A DNA stretch of 64,000 nucleotides, taken from contig CABHOP010000020.1 in NCBI GenBank assembly GCA_902168085.1, positions 1-64,000 on the forward strand. Direction: 5' to 3'. Below the pieces are notes generated by a model. The model did not search any database. It was given only the letters and a program-made list of their open reading frames with translations, and was not told the origin of the DNA. Origin of the DNA: an uncultured Bacteroides sp. Its GTDB lineage: Bacteria; Bacteroidota; Bacteroidia; Chitinophagales; Chitinophagaceae. This document shows, piece after piece, positions 49,170 through 57,569 of the stretch; within the stretch, counting starts at the first letter, position 1, and each line of letters opens with the position of its first letter. The position numbers were made by a program, and so were the translations under genes.

Positions 49170-49802
49170 ATGAATCGCACCCTCATTTTTACTACACTAT
49201 TATGTGCAGGAACGCTGCACGCATCTGCACAAGAGAAAACTGATCTGGTCCCCACGACCACTGCGCCCCGGTTTGTATTAGGTTCGCAAACCGGAGGCTC
49301 GTTATTGTTTGACAAGTATAGTAACCGATCCTATTCCATCAACCCTACAGCTGGTATCAGTCAAAGTATTTTTGCCCGATACTATATGGGCAAGCATCTG
49401 GCGGTGGAAGGTGGTATTAACATTACTGTATATAATAAAGAAACTTATACTGGCTATTACTTTCTGGAAAACAGCTTTCAGGCAAAGAACTATGACGCAC
49501 GAATGATAAGTTATGAAATACCGTTGCAGCTTCAGTATCATTTATTAAATAAAGCATCGAAACTCCGCCCATATTTTGGCATAGGTGTAACAGTTGCTCG
49601 CGATCAATACAGGATAAAACACTACGACGGGGCCACCTCCTCCTATACAACTAATAATAGTTCTATATTTTTTACACAGGGGCTTACTTACCAAATAAAT
49701 AACAACTGGCAACTGAATCAAAGTTTTGTTGTGAAAAGCTACGGCCAGAATGGAATTAGCACCGGCCTGATGTTTGGAGTGGGTTATAGCTTTAACAAGT
49801 AA
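49170..49802 (+). CDS. outer membrane beta-barrel protein
   Basis: A 210-residue protein with a signal peptide ending ASAQE and a series of amphipathic strands typical of an eight-stranded OmpA/OmpX-like barrel (FVLGSQTGGSLLFDKY, QSIFARYYMGKHLAVEGGINITVYN, SYEIPLQLQYHLLNK, LRPYFGIGVTVARD), ending in the aromatic-terminated strand SFNK after MFGVGYSF. Bacteroidota genomes encode many such small barrels of unknown role. It is preceded by a 248-bp intergenic region in which I see no gene. The BI-1 gene follows 46 bp later. Confidence 0.82.
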   Translation: MNRTLIFTTLLCAGTLHASAQEKTDLVPTTTAPRFVLGSQTGGSLLFDKYSNRSYSINPTAGISQSIFARYYMGKHLAVEGGINITVYNKETYTGYYFLENSFQAKNYDARMISYEIPLQLQYHLLNKASKLRPYFGIGVTVARDQYRIKHYDGATSSYTTNNSSIFFTQGLTYQINNNWQLNQSFVVKSYGQNGISTGLMFGVGYSFNK

Positions 49803-49848
49803 TAATCACCACTTTTTCGTTAATTTGTAGATAATTAAAACCGGAATA

Positions 49849-50604
49849 ATGGAAGATAGGAACACCCCCATCAGTTTTAGCGATTACACGGTAGTAGACA
49901 GTGGCAAAAGTACACGCACCATGGCCAAAACATTTATGGCCAATGTTTTTCTCTGGATGTTTGCTGCACTGGGCATCTCTGCATTTTTTGCTTATCTATT
50001 TGCCAGCACGCCCGAGCTATTACAGACATTGATAGATACTACAACCGGTAAGCTAAATATACTGGGTTATATAACCATGTTTGCGCCCCTGGCATTTGTG
50101 CTTACTATGTCATTTGCATTTCAGCGCTTGTCTGCACCATTAATGGTAGGTTTTTTCCTGGCTTATGCAGCCGTTACGGGTATCAGCCTTAGTTTTATAT
50201 TCCTGGCATATACATCCAGCTCTATCATTGGCTGCTTTGCAGCGGCATCGGCTATGTTCGGTATCATGGCCGTGATGGGTTATACTACAGATAAAGACCT
50301 GACATCTTTTGGCCGTATCCTTACCATGGGCCTCATAGGCATTGTAATAGCATCGCTTATTAATATGTTTATCGGTAGCGACCGTATGGGCTATATCATC
50401 AGCATAGTAGGTGTAGCAGTATTCACAGGCCTTACGGCTTATGATGTGCAGAAACTGAAACGCATAGGCGAGGGTATAGAATATGAAGGCGCTTCTGCCA
50501 GCGATACAAAGAAACTGTCTATCATGGGGGCACTTACCTTGTATCTCGATTTCATTAATCTGTTCCTGATGCTGCTGCGCTTGTTTGGTGGCCGCAGGGA
50601 CTAA
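49849..50604 (+). CDS. Bax inhibitor-1/YccA family membrane protein
   Basis: A 251-residue inner membrane protein with seven helices of the BI-1/TMBIM family, several of which are pH-sensitive Ca2+ leak channels. Seen: TFMANVFLWMFAALGISAFFAYLFA, FLAYAAVTGISLSFIFLAYTSSSI, and the C-terminal VAVFTGLTAYDVQKLKRIGEG followed by LTLYLDFINLFLMLLRLFGGRRD, which contain the conserved Asp residues of the family sensor pair. The sequence is full length. A hairpin terminator follows at 50627. Confidence 0.93.
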   Translation: MEDRNTPISFSDYTVVDSGKSTRTMAKTFMANVFLWMFAALGISAFFAYLFASTPELLQTLIDTTTGKLNILGYITMFAPLAFVLTMSFAFQRLSAPLMVGFFLAYAAVTGISLSFIFLAYTSSSIIGCFAAASAMFGIMAVMGYTTDKDLTSFGRILTMGLIGIVIASLINMFIGSDRMGYIISIVGVAVFTGLTAYDVQKLKRIGEGIEYEGASASDTKKLSIMGALTLYLDFINLFLMLLRLFGGRRD

Positions 50605-50626
50605 GCAGGCTATTAATATTTATGAT

Positions 50627-50658
50627 ATAAAAAGCATTCTTTACGGGATGCTTTTTAT
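50627..50658 (+). terminator. terminator of the BI-1 gene
   Basis: ATAAAAAGCATTC (50627-50639) pairs with GGATGCTTTTTAT (50646-50658), one G-U pair. The TATATTTA at 50656-50663, seven bases before the next ATG, overlaps the end of the stem and may be the promoter box of the following gene. Confidence 0.8.
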
Positions 50659-50670
50659 ATTTAGGGCTAT

Positions 50671-52269
50671 ATGCAACCGGTAATGTATATCAAAAGCAGG
50701 TGGATGCTATGGGTGATACTTGTGGTATTCATAGCACTAAAAATACCCCATCTGTTCTACCCGTTTTACTGGGATGAATGCTGGCCCTATGCCGTAGCCG
50801 TGAAGCAAATGTATTATAACGGGCCCAGCCTGTTGCCGGGGGCTATCAGTGGCGAAGTAGCCCGCGGGCATCCGCTGATGTTTCATTTTCTGGCTGCCTT
50901 ATGGATGAAAGTGTTTGGTACATCTAATGTCGCCATGCATAGCTTCCCGCTGTTTATCTCGGTACTGTTTGGTATAGCTATATACGAAGCAGGTGTACGC
51001 TTATTCCATACAAGGATTGCCATAACCGCTGTGCTACTGATCCTCTTTCAGCAAATGTTTTTTGTACAGGCGGCCTTCGTGTTGTTTGAGGTATTTATTG
51101 CGTTTCTCGCGTTCATAAGCATCTACTTCTACACAACGCGCAAATATGTATTGACGGCTATAGCATTGACCATGCTGTTTTATACCAAAGAAAGTGGCCT
51201 GGTACTGGGGCTGGTATTGGGTATAGATGCAGTAGTAGGGCTATTCAACAGGCACCGTGCTTTAAAGGAAAAGCTTTATAATATGCTGTCTTTAATCATA
51301 CCGGCACTGTGTATCGGTGTGTTCTTTCTGCTGCAAAAGAAGATAAATGGCTGGTATGTGCTCCCCTTATATACAGATGGCCTGGAGCGTAGTTGGGGCA
51401 GTTTTTATGATAAATTCAGAGGTGCCATAAAGGTCTGTTTCAGGGATGGATACAGGAGATACTTTTGGGGTATAATATGTGTAGTATCTATGATTGCTGC
51501 ATATGCACGTAAAAATCCACGGTACCTTATCGTATTAATTGCGGCACCTTTTACGTTTCTGCTATGCAGCGATGCATACCACTGGCTCATGCCTGCTTAC
51601 GCCTTAGTGCCCTTATGGATTATCAGTGTATTGCTAGCTGCAGCAACGCTGCCACAGACCATAGTGTATGATAATAGCCCGCAAAGAAAATTCATCTTTT
51701 TGTGTGCTGCATTTTTAGTTGCATTCTGTGCCTTTACCGCATACAACCTCTTTTTCATTGACAGGTATTTGCTGATAGCATTGGTTCCGCTGCTATTTAT
51801 AGCTGCCTTATATTATTCCACAACCTTAGAAGCCATTCATAAAAAAATATGGATACCGGGTGTGCTGGTTATGCTGCTGGTACAGGGATATGCTTATGTA
51901 AAGGATAATAATTTGTCTGATATTTCCCTGGGTGCCTTTGACGGCTTGTATGTGCAACAGGCCCCCGTTAAATACCTGGAAGAACATGGTTACTACGATA
52001 AAAATATTTCCATCCTGGAAAACCTGCAATGGCAACGGCTGGATGACAGCAATGCAGGTTTCAGAACCACTAAAGAGCCATTCAACTTTGTGTACTGGGG
52101 CATAATGGAGCATACGGATATTGTATTGCTTGAAAACATAGAATCGAACCGCGCGGCGGATACCAGTGCCAGACTTAAGATGGATACTTCTTTTGTATTG
52201 GTACAGCGGGTGGAGAGCGGGAAAGCGTGGAGCGAAATATTTGTGCGGAAAGAGCTGCTAAAAAAATAG
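50671..52269 (+). CDS. GT39/ArnT-like membrane glycosyltransferase
   Basis: A 532-residue polytopic membrane protein with about twelve helices, of the dolichyl-phosphate-mannose/ArnT-like GT-C superfamily. The first periplasmic loop has the diagnostic acidic pair in PFYWDECWPY (D35, E36), and ARGHPLMFHFLAALWMKVFG follows as in family members. Such enzymes transfer a sugar from an undecaprenyl-phosphate carrier to lipid A, protein or glycan. The C-terminal soluble domain (about 420-532) is not recognised. No lipid-carrier synthesis gene is next to it. Substrate and acceptor are unknown. Confidence 0.82.
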   Translation: MQPVMYIKSRWMLWVILVVFIALKIPHLFYPFYWDECWPYAVAVKQMYYNGPSLLPGAISGEVARGHPLMFHFLAALWMKVFGTSNVAMHSFPLFISVLFGIAIYEAGVRLFHTRIAITAVLLILFQQMFFVQAAFVLFEVFIAFLAFISIYFYTTRKYVLTAIALTMLFYTKESGLVLGLVLGIDAVVGLFNRHRALKEKLYNMLSLIIPALCIGVFFLLQKKINGWYVLPLYTDGLERSWGSFYDKFRGAIKVCFRDGYRRYFWGIICVVSMIAAYARKNPRYLIVLIAAPFTFLLCSDAYHWLMPAYALVPLWIISVLLAAATLPQTIVYDNSPQRKFIFLCAAFLVAFCAFTAYNLFFIDRYLLIALVPLLFIAALYYSTTLEAIHKKIWIPGVLVMLLVQGYAYVKDNNLSDISLGAFDGLYVQQAPVKYLEEHGYYDKNISILENLQWQRLDDSNAGFRTTKEPFNFVYWGIMEHTDIVLLENIESNRAADTSARLKMDTSFVLVQRVESGKAWSEIFVRKELLKK

Positions 52270-52295
52270 CCGGTACTTTAAGAAGTACCGGCTAT
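52266..52295. terminator. bidirectional terminator GT39 / lepA
   Basis: A perfect 13-bp stem ATAGCCGGTACTT (52266-52278) with 52283-52295 and loop TAAG. The GT39 stop codon TAG lies in the left arm. Confidence 0.85.
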
Positions 52296-52314
52296 CAATA
52301 ATATTTGGTGCAGA

Positions 52315-54111
52315 CTATTCATCCAGCTTCAATACCGCCAGGAAGGCTTCTTGAGGTATATCTACACTGCCTATCTGGCGCATACGTTTTTTACCTTCTT
52401 TCTGTTTTTCCAGCAGTTTACGTTTACGGCTGATGTCACCACCATAACACTTGGCAGTAACGTCTTTACGCATAGCCGATATGGTTTCTCGGGCTACTAT
52501 CTTAGCACCCAGCGCAGCCTGTATGGCTATCATAAATTGCTGGCGTGGCAGCAGTTCTTTCAGTTTCGCACACAGCTTACGGCCAAAGTCCTGCGCACGA
52601 CTGCGGTGTATCAGGGCACTCAGGGCATCCACTTTATCACCATTCAGCAGTATATCCATTTTGGCAATATCACTTTCGCGATAGTCGAGCGGATGATAAT
52701 CGAAAGATGCATAACCGCGCGTAGATGATTTCAGCTTATCGTAGAAGTCAAACACGATCTCGGCCAGCGGCAGTTCAAATATCAGCTCTACGCGTGTTGG
52801 TGTCAGGTAGTGTTGGTTTACCAGCAGGCCACGCTTACCCAGGCACAGGCTCATGATATTGCCTATATAGTCGGGTATCGTAATGATCTGCGCGCGTATA
52901 AATGGTTCTTCAATACGGTCTATACGGCTCGGGTCGGGCATCTCGCTTGGGTTGTTTACGATGATGGCCACATCTTTTTCGCGGGTGGTATATGCTTTGA
53001 AGCTAACGTTGGGCACGGTAGTAATAACCGTCTGGTTGAACTCGCGTTCCAAACGTTCCTGGATGATTTCCATGTGCAGCATACCCAGGAAACCGCATCG
53101 GAAGCCGAAGCCAAGCGCCTGCGATGTTTCGGGCTCGAAGGTGAGCGAAGCATCGTTCAGTTGCAACTTTTCCATGCACTCGCGCAGCTCTTCAAAGTCA
53201 TCTGTTTCCACCGGGAAAATACCGGCAAATACCATCGGTTTCACTTCCTCAAAACCTTTTACTTCTTCCTGTGTAGGGTTGTTAAGCAGCGTGATGGTAT
53301 CACCTACTTTCACATCTTTTGCGGTTTTGATACCGGTGATGATATAGCCTACATCGCCTGCGGATACGCTTTGCTGCGGCGACAGCCCCAGTTTTAGCAC
53401 ACCTACTTCATCGGCAAAGTATTCGCCGCCTGTATGGTAGAATTTTACTTTATCTCCTTTTCTCAGAGTGCCATTCACCACGCGGAAATACGCGATGATG
53501 CCACGGAATGAGTTGAACACGCTATCGAACACCAGTGCCTGCAGCGGAGCGTCAGGGTCGCCCTTTGGTGCCGGTATGCGCTCTATGATGGCGGCCATGA
53601 TCTCTTCGATACCTATGCCACTTTTACCACTGGCCAGAATAATGTCTTCGGGCTTGCAGCCTATCAGGTCCACTATCTGGTCGGTCACTTCCGGTATCAT
53701 GGCGCCTTCCATGTCTATCTTGTTGATAACAGGAACGATCTCCAGGTCGTTATCCAGCGCCAGGTACAGGTTTGATATGGTTTGCGCCTGTATGCCCTGC
53801 GATGCATCTACCAGCAGCAGTGCACCCTCGCAGGCTGCCAGCGCGCGCGATACTTCATATGAAAAGTCTACGTGGCCGGGGGTATCTATCAGGTTCAGTT
53901 TATACTTCTGTCCTTTATAGGTAAAGTCCATCTGTATGGCATGGCTCTTGATGGTAATGCCTTTTTCACGTTCCAGGTCCATATCGTCCAATACCTGTGC
54001 CTGCATATCCCTTTCAGATATGGTTTTGGTAAACTCCAGCAGTCGGTCAGCCAATGTACTTTTACCGTGGTCAATGTGAGCTATGATACAGAAATTCCTA
54101 ATGTTTTGCAT
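52315..54111 (-). CDS. lepA: elongation factor 4
   Basis: A 598-residue LepA/EF4, the translational GTPase thought to help ribosomes under ionic stress and in biogenesis. The G1 motif is AHIDHGKST at about 12-20; DTPGHVDF (G3), NKIDMEGA (G4), the domain II beta-barrel, and the LepA-specific C-terminal domain ([59 protein letters not shown]) are complete. The start is placed at ATG 54111 ([16 protein letters not shown]), five codons inside the longest frame. A TACTTTTG box lies 19 bases upstream. Confidence 0.97.
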   Translation of the reverse strand: MQNIRNFCIIAHIDHGKSTLADRLLEFTKTISERDMQAQVLDDMDLEREKGITIKSHAIQMDFTYKGQKYKLNLIDTPGHVDFSYEVSRALAACEGALLLVDASQGIQAQTISNLYLALDNDLEIVPVINKIDMEGAMIPEVTDQIVDLIGCKPEDIILASGKSGIGIEEIMAAIIERIPAPKGDPDAPLQALVFDSVFNSFRGIIAYFRVVNGTLRKGDKVKFYHTGGEYFADEVGVLKLGLSPQQSVSAGDVGYIITGIKTAKDVKVGDTITLLNNPTQEEVKGFEEVKPMVFAGIFPVETDDFEELRECMEKLQLNDASLTFEPETSQALGFGFRCGFLGMLHMEIIQERLEREFNQTVITTVPNVSFKAYTTREKDVAIIVNNPSEMPDPSRIDRIEEPFIRAQIITIPDYIGNIMSLCLGKRGLLVNQHYLTPTRVELIFELPLAEIVFDFYDKLKSSTRGYASFDYHPLDYRESDIAKMDILLNGDKVDALSALIHRSRAQDFGRKLCAKLKELLPRQQFMIAIQAALGAKIVARETISAMRKDVTAKCYGGDISRKRKLLEKQKEGKKRMRQIGSVDIPQEAFLAVLKLDE

Positions 54112-54130
54112 ACTTCCTCGAAACAAGGTG

Positions 54131-54138
54131 CAAAAGTA
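54131..54138 (-). promoter_or_regulatory. -7 box of lepA
   Basis: TACTTTTG on the minus strand, exact consensus, 19 bases before the lepA ATG. Confidence 0.6.
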
Positions 54139-54278
54139 CGTAAAGTATTTGCCATTTATAGATTTATCGGCAACATAAACGGTTGGTAAACCGGAAAAAA
54201 TGCCATGTTTTTGCCAGAATGTAAATTTGATGGTACGGTATTTTAATTCCTTCTGTCAGAACTAAATGATACATTACT

Positions 54279-54446
54279 ATGAAGAAGCTACAACCGTTTA
54301 TTATCCTACCGTTATTGTTACTACTTAGTAGCTGCGAATTGGTTGGCGATATTTTTGAAGCCGGCGTATGGGCCGGTGTGTTACTGGTAGTGGTGGTGGT
54401 AGGGCTGGTGATATTTGTTATCGGCAGGCTGTTTGGCAGAAAATAA
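54279..54446 (+). CDS. 55-residue small lipoprotein with one membrane helix
   Basis: A short gene below usual annotation length. It encodes MKKLQPFIILPLLLLLSSC with lipidation Cys 19, then ELVGDIFEAGVWAG, a Val-rich membrane helix (VLLVVVVVGLVIFVIG) and a basic end RLFGRK. This pattern of a lipobox followed by an acidic linker and a second hydrophobic helix recalls small Bacteroidota proteins often left unannotated. The YtxH-like gene begins 42 bp downstream and may share its transcript. TAAATTTG at 54222-54229 is a candidate -7 box. Confidence 0.7.
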   Translation: MKKLQPFIILPLLLLLSSCELVGDIFEAGVWAGVLLVVVVVGLVIFVIGRLFGRK

Positions 54447-54488
54447 AAATTTATTCATCCTTTAAATAAAAATTTAAAACTATAAAAC

Positions 54489-54788
54489 ATGAGCACATCA
54501 CGATTTCTGGCAGGAGCCGTTGTAGGCGTTGTAATCGGGCTGCTGATAGCACCCGAATCGGGCGAAGAACTGCGTACTGACATAGCAGATACGGCAGGTA
54601 AATGGCGCAATAGGCTGAATAAGCTGGTAGGTAAAGCGGATGCTACACTGGATGACCTGAAAGCTTACCTGGATAACAATATCGATGGCCTTACCGACGA
54701 TGTTAAAAGGAAAATATTAAGCATCCTCGATGATGCCGAGCAAATGGCATACAATGCAGAAAGGACGCTGAAGAATGGTGTGTTGTAG
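54489..54788 (+). CDS. YtxH-like small membrane protein
   Basis: A 99-residue protein with one N-terminal membrane helix (FLAGAVVGVVIGLLIAPESGEELR, the YtxH motif with the APxSGxELR end) followed by a long amphipathic helix/coiled coil (ADTAGKWRNRLNKLVGKADATLDDLKAYL). YtxH proteins are linked to general stress in Firmicutes, and their action is not known. The gene is likely cotranscribed with the small lipoprotein before it. Confidence 0.82.
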   Translation: MSTSRFLAGAVVGVVIGLLIAPESGEELRTDIADTAGKWRNRLNKLVGKADATLDDLKAYLDNNIDGLTDDVKRKILSILDDAEQMAYNAERTLKNGVL

Positions 54789-54812
54789 GAATTTGCGTGT
54801 TATGGTTATAAA

Positions 54813-54834
54813 GGGGCCGGCTATTGCCGGCCCC
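54813..54834. terminator. bidirectional terminator YtxH / ispF
   Basis: GGGGCCGGC (54813-54821) pairs perfectly with GCCGGCCCC (54826-54834) around TATT. It is the most GC-rich hairpin in the window. Confidence 0.8.
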
Positions 54835-54846
54835 CATTATTTTGTG

Positions 54847-55323
54847 CTAATACTTCTGGAGTAATATGTTGGCGGTAGCTACCACACCTTCTTCCCGTCC
54901 TATAAAGCTCAGGTGTTCGGTAGTAGTGGCTTTAATAGATACATCATCTATCGATATATGCAGCAGGTTGGCTATCGTGCTTTGCATTTGCGGCACGTAC
55001 GGGCTTATTTTCGGAGCCTGCAGCAGCAGTGTGCTATCTATATTCACCAGCCAGAACCCTTTTTCGCGTACCAGGTTGTAGCAGCGGCGCAGCAATACCT
55101 TGCTGTCTATGCCTTTATACGCCGGGTCTGTATCCGGAAAGTGTTTGCCAATATCGCCCAGGCATAGCGCGCCCAGCATGGCATCGCAAATGGCATGCAG
55201 CAATACATCTGCATCTGAATGGCCAACGGCACCTTTGGAATGTGGAACTTTTACGCCACCCAACCACAGCTCGCGGCCTTCTGCCAATTGATGAAAATCA
55301 ATTCCTTGTCCTATTCTGTACAT
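54847..55323 (-). CDS. ispF: 2-C-methyl-D-erythritol 2,4-cyclodiphosphate synthase
   Basis: A 158-residue IspF, the zinc enzyme of the non-mevalonate isoprenoid pathway that cyclises CDP-methylerythritol phosphate. The zinc ligands are in GIDFHQL (D8, H10) and the HSDADVLLHAICDAMLGA block, with TTTEHLSFIGREEG near the C-terminus. The start is placed at ATG 55323 (MYRIGQGIDFH), since the family begins there; the frame is open for 76 more codons that run through the terminator of hutU and are not coding. TATATTTG lies five bases before the ATG. Confidence 0.95.
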   Translation of the reverse strand: MYRIGQGIDFHQLAEGRELWLGGVKVPHSKGAVGHSDADVLLHAICDAMLGALCLGDIGKHFPDTDPAYKGIDSKVLLRRCYNLVREKGFWLVNIDSTLLLQAPKISPYVPQMQSTIANLLHISIDDVSIKATTTEHLSFIGREEGVVATANILLQKY

Positions 55324-55328
55324 ACTAT

Positions 55329-55336
55329 CAAATATA
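55329..55336 (-). promoter_or_regulatory. -7 box of ispF (near-leaderless)
   Basis: TATATTTG on the minus strand, exact consensus, five bases before the ispF ATG. Confidence 0.6.
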
Positions 55337-55353
55337 ACGAAGCAAAAAAGAAA

Positions 55354-55393
55354 AACTGCAAAGTGCAGGAAATACCTGTTACACTTTGCAGTT
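55354..55393 (-). terminator. terminator of hutU
   Basis: AACTGCAAAGTG (55354-55365) pairs with 55382-55393, with a small inner CAGG/CCTG stem. On the minus strand it is followed by TTTTTCTTTTTT. Confidence 0.9.
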
Positions 55394-55414
55394 AAATATT
55401 TATTAAATGGATGA

Positions 55415-57067
55415 CTACCAGATATCCAATCCGAACTTCCTGGCGTTTTCTTCTGCCAGTTCGTAGCCGGCATCTGTATGGCGCAGCACGCCCATGGCAG
55501 GGTCGTTGTACAGCACGCGGCGCAGGCGCTCATCGGCATCTTTCGTACCATCGGCCACTATCACCATACCTGCGTGCAGCGAATAGCCCATACCCACACC
55601 ACCACCGTGGTGGAAGGATACCCAGCTGGCACCGCCTGCGGTGTTTATCAGTGCATTCAGTATCGGCCAGTCGGCTACGGCATCGCTACCGTCTTTCATG
55701 GCTTCTGTTTCGCGGTTGGGCGATGCTACAGAACCACAATCCAGGTGATCGCGGCCTATGACGATAGGTGCTTTCACTTTACCGGTACGTACCAGTTCGT
55801 TGAACAGTAAGCCCGCTTTTTCGCGCTCGCCCATGCCCAGCCAGCAGATGCGTGCAGGCAGTCCCTGGAAGGCAATGCGGTCTTTAGCCATATGCAACCA
55901 GCGGTGCAGCCCTGTGTTATCAGGGAACAGCTCCATCAGTGCTTTATCGGTAGTGTATATATCTTCAGGGTCGCCGCTCAATGCTACCCAGCGGAATGGC
56001 CCTTTACCCTCACAGAACAGCGGGCGGATATAAGCAGGTACAAAACCGGGGAAGTCGAATGCGTTTTCTACACCACGCTTATCGTGGGCCTGCCCGCGCA
56101 GGTTGTTACCGTAGTCGAAGGTGATGGCACCACGTTTTTGCAGTTCCAGCATCTGGCGTACGTGTTTCGCCATCGTGTCCAGAGAGCGTTTGATATACTC
56201 ATCCGGATTAGCGGTACGCAGTGTATTCGCTTCTGCTACAGTCAGCCCTTCAGGGAAGTAACCCACCAGTTCATCGTGTGCAGATGTCTGGTCGGTAAGT
56301 GTATCAGGCGTTATGTTACGGTCCAGCAAGCGTTGGAGCAAATCGACAACATTGCAGCATACACCTATCGATACGGCTTCTTTATTCTCCTTAGCCTGCA
56401 AAGCCCAGTCGATAGCCTCATCTATATCATGCGTGTATTTGTCCAGGTAGCGTGTTTCTATACGCTTCTGCATGCGCCATTCTTCCATTTCAGCAGCAAG
56501 GCATACACCTTCATTCATGGTAATGGCCAGTGGCTGTGCGCCACCCATACCACCCAGGCCGGCAGTTACATTCAGCGTGCCTTTCAGCGTACCGTTGTAA
56601 TGCAGGTTGGCCAGCGACAGGTAGGTTTCGTAGGTACCTTGTACAATGCCTTGGGAGCCTATGTATATCCAACTACCCGCGGTCATCTGGCCATACATCA
56701 TCAGTCCTTTAGCTTCCAGCTCGCGGAAGTGTTCCCATGTAGCCCAACGGCCTACCAGGTTTGAATTGGCGATAATAACACGCGGCGCGTCTTTATGCGA
56801 GCGCAGCACGCCCACCGGTTTGCCCGACTGTACCAGGAGGGTTTCATCTTCATTCAGGCCTTTCAGCAGTTCCAGTATTTTATCAAAGCTTTCCCAGTTG
56901 CGGGCAGCCTTGCCTATGCCGCCATATACAACCAAGTCCTCCGGGCGTTCGGCCACTTCAGGGTCTAGGTTGTTTTGCAGCATGCGATACGCAGCCTCGG
57001 TTACCCAGTTCTTGCAGTTCAACTGGTTGCCTTTCGGTGCATGTATTACTCTTTTGGTTGTGTTCAT
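55415..57067 (-). CDS. hutU: urocanate hydratase
   Basis: A 550-residue urocanase, the NAD-dependent second enzyme of histidine degradation, which turns urocanate into imidazolonepropionate. Family features: [15 protein letters not shown] near 50, [39 protein letters not shown] around the NAD site, and the active-site Cys in [15 protein letters not shown] near 409. Length is normal. No other hut gene is in the window, so the pathway is scattered. A copy of the CCCCTTTAGGGG repeat (57069-57090) ends one base before its start codon, so its 5' region is probably structured. Confidence 0.95.
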   Translation of the reverse strand: MNTTKRVIHAPKGNQLNCKNWVTEAAYRMLQNNLDPEVAERPEDLVVYGGIGKAARNWESFDKILELLKGLNEDETLLVQSGKPVGVLRSHKDAPRVIIANSNLVGRWATWEHFRELEAKGLMMYGQMTAGSWIYIGSQGIVQGTYETYLSLANLHYNGTLKGTLNVTAGLGGMGGAQPLAITMNEGVCLAAEMEEWRMQKRIETRYLDKYTHDIDEAIDWALQAKENKEAVSIGVCCNVVDLLQRLLDRNITPDTLTDQTSAHDELVGYFPEGLTVAEANTLRTANPDEYIKRSLDTMAKHVRQMLELQKRGAITFDYGNNLRGQAHDKRGVENAFDFPGFVPAYIRPLFCEGKGPFRWVALSGDPEDIYTTDKALMELFPDNTGLHRWLHMAKDRIAFQGLPARICWLGMGEREKAGLLFNELVRTGKVKAPIVIGRDHLDCGSVASPNRETEAMKDGSDAVADWPILNALINTAGGASWVSFHHGGGVGMGYSLHAGMVIVADGTKDADERLRRVLYNDPAMGVLRHTDAGYELAEENARKFGLDIW

Positions 57068-57068
57068 A

Positions 57069-57090
57069 CCCCAACCCCTAAAGGGGCTTT
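57069..57090 (-). repeat. G-rich palindromic repeat, copy 1
   Basis: Minus strand AAAGCCCCTTTAGGGG followed by TTGGGG, directly before the hutU ATG. The CCCCTTTAGGGG core is nearly palindromic, and the third G4 tract gives it an orientation. Confidence 0.85.
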
Positions 57091-57095
57091 TTATT

Positions 57096-57119
57096 GTTAG
57101 ATAATTATGCGTTAGATAA
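57096..57119 (+). repeat. short direct repeat GTTAGATAA
   Basis: GTTAGATAA occurs at 57096-57104 and 57111-57119, between G-rich repeat copies 1 and 2, separated by TTATGC. Confidence 0.7.
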
Positions 57120-57142
57120 CCCCAAACCCCTAAAGGGGCTTT
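57120..57142 (-). repeat. G-rich palindromic repeat, copy 2
   Basis: Minus strand AAAGCCCCTTTAGGGG followed by TTTGGGG, same orientation as copy 1 and 51 bp from it. The DUF559 stop codon TAG (57130-57132) is part of this repeat. Confidence 0.85.
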
Positions 57143-57516
57143 CCCGTGTGGTTGATGTATTTGTTGATAGTTTCAATAACGAAGTCGAGATTTGTTTCTA
57201 TCTGCTCATTAGTGAAACGTAAAAATACAAGCCCCTCACTTTCCAGGTTTTCCTGCCTTAGAATATCATTGTTCTTTACATCATTTGTCAGGTGGACATT
57301 CCCATCTACTTCTATTATCAGCTTCAGTGAATGGCAATAAAAGTCTGCTACGTATGAACCGATAGGATGCTGCCTCCTGAACTTTATGCCAAACGGTTTT
57401 GTTCTCAGATATTCCCAAAGTGTTATTTCTGCTTTAGTCATATTTTTCCTCAAAGCAGATGCATTTGCAAACATCTGCTTTGAGGCACCAAGAAACATTT
57501 TTCGTTGGACAGACAT
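57130..57516 (-). CDS. DUF559 (Vsr-like) endonuclease-domain protein
   Basis: A 128-residue DUF559 protein, a small PD-(D/E)xK-like endonuclease fold related to very-short-patch repair nucleases. The domain runs [54 protein letters not shown], with candidate catalytic residues in the YVADFYC and LIIEVDG strands. M7 (57498) is an alternative start. Base composition and codon use are more AT-rich than in the neighbours. A perfect 14-bp inverted repeat lies over codons 11-23. The gene is flanked by G-rich repeats in inverted orientation and terminates inside one of them. It interrupts a hutU-purC neighbourhood with no functional link. Its biological role is unknown; a mobile or selfish unit is an inference. 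Confidence 0.85.
   Translation of the reverse strand: MSVQRKMFLGASKQMFANASALRKNMTKAEITLWEYLRTKPFGIKFRRQHPIGSYVADFYCHSLKLIIEVDGNVHLTNDVKNNDILRQENLESEGLVFLRFTNEQIETNLDFVIETINKYINHTGKPL
57448..57485. repeat. perfect 14-bp inverted repeat inside the DUF559 gene
   Basis: CCTCAAAGCAGATG (57448-57461) and its exact reverse complement (57472-57485) flank ten bases that include the palindrome TTTGCAAA. It lies near the 5' end of the coding region and would form a strong mRNA hairpin. Confidence 0.9.
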
Positions 57517-57542
57517 AGGTTAATACAGCTACGTTACTTGTT

Positions 57543-57569
57543 CCCCCCTTTAGGGGGATAGGGGGCTTT
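57543..57569 (+). repeat. G-rich palindromic repeat, copy 3 (inverted)
   Basis: Plus strand CCCCCCTTTAGGGGG, then ATA, GGGGG and CTTT: the same unit as copies 1 and 2 but in the opposite orientation. It abuts the purC stop codon (TAA at 57568-57570). Confidence 0.85.

Noticed and set aside
55324..55551. N-terminal extension of IspF by 76 residues
   Set aside because: The extension runs through the hutU terminator, is Cys-rich and unlike IspF; the family begins at MYRIGQGIDFH.
57069..57569. CRISPR-like direct repeats
   Set aside because: There are only three copies, one inverted, with no regular spacers and no cas genes.
57069..57569. G-quadruplex at the GGGG repeats
   Set aside because: Each copy has only two G4 tracts on one strand within a short distance, so an intramolecular quadruplex is not supported.
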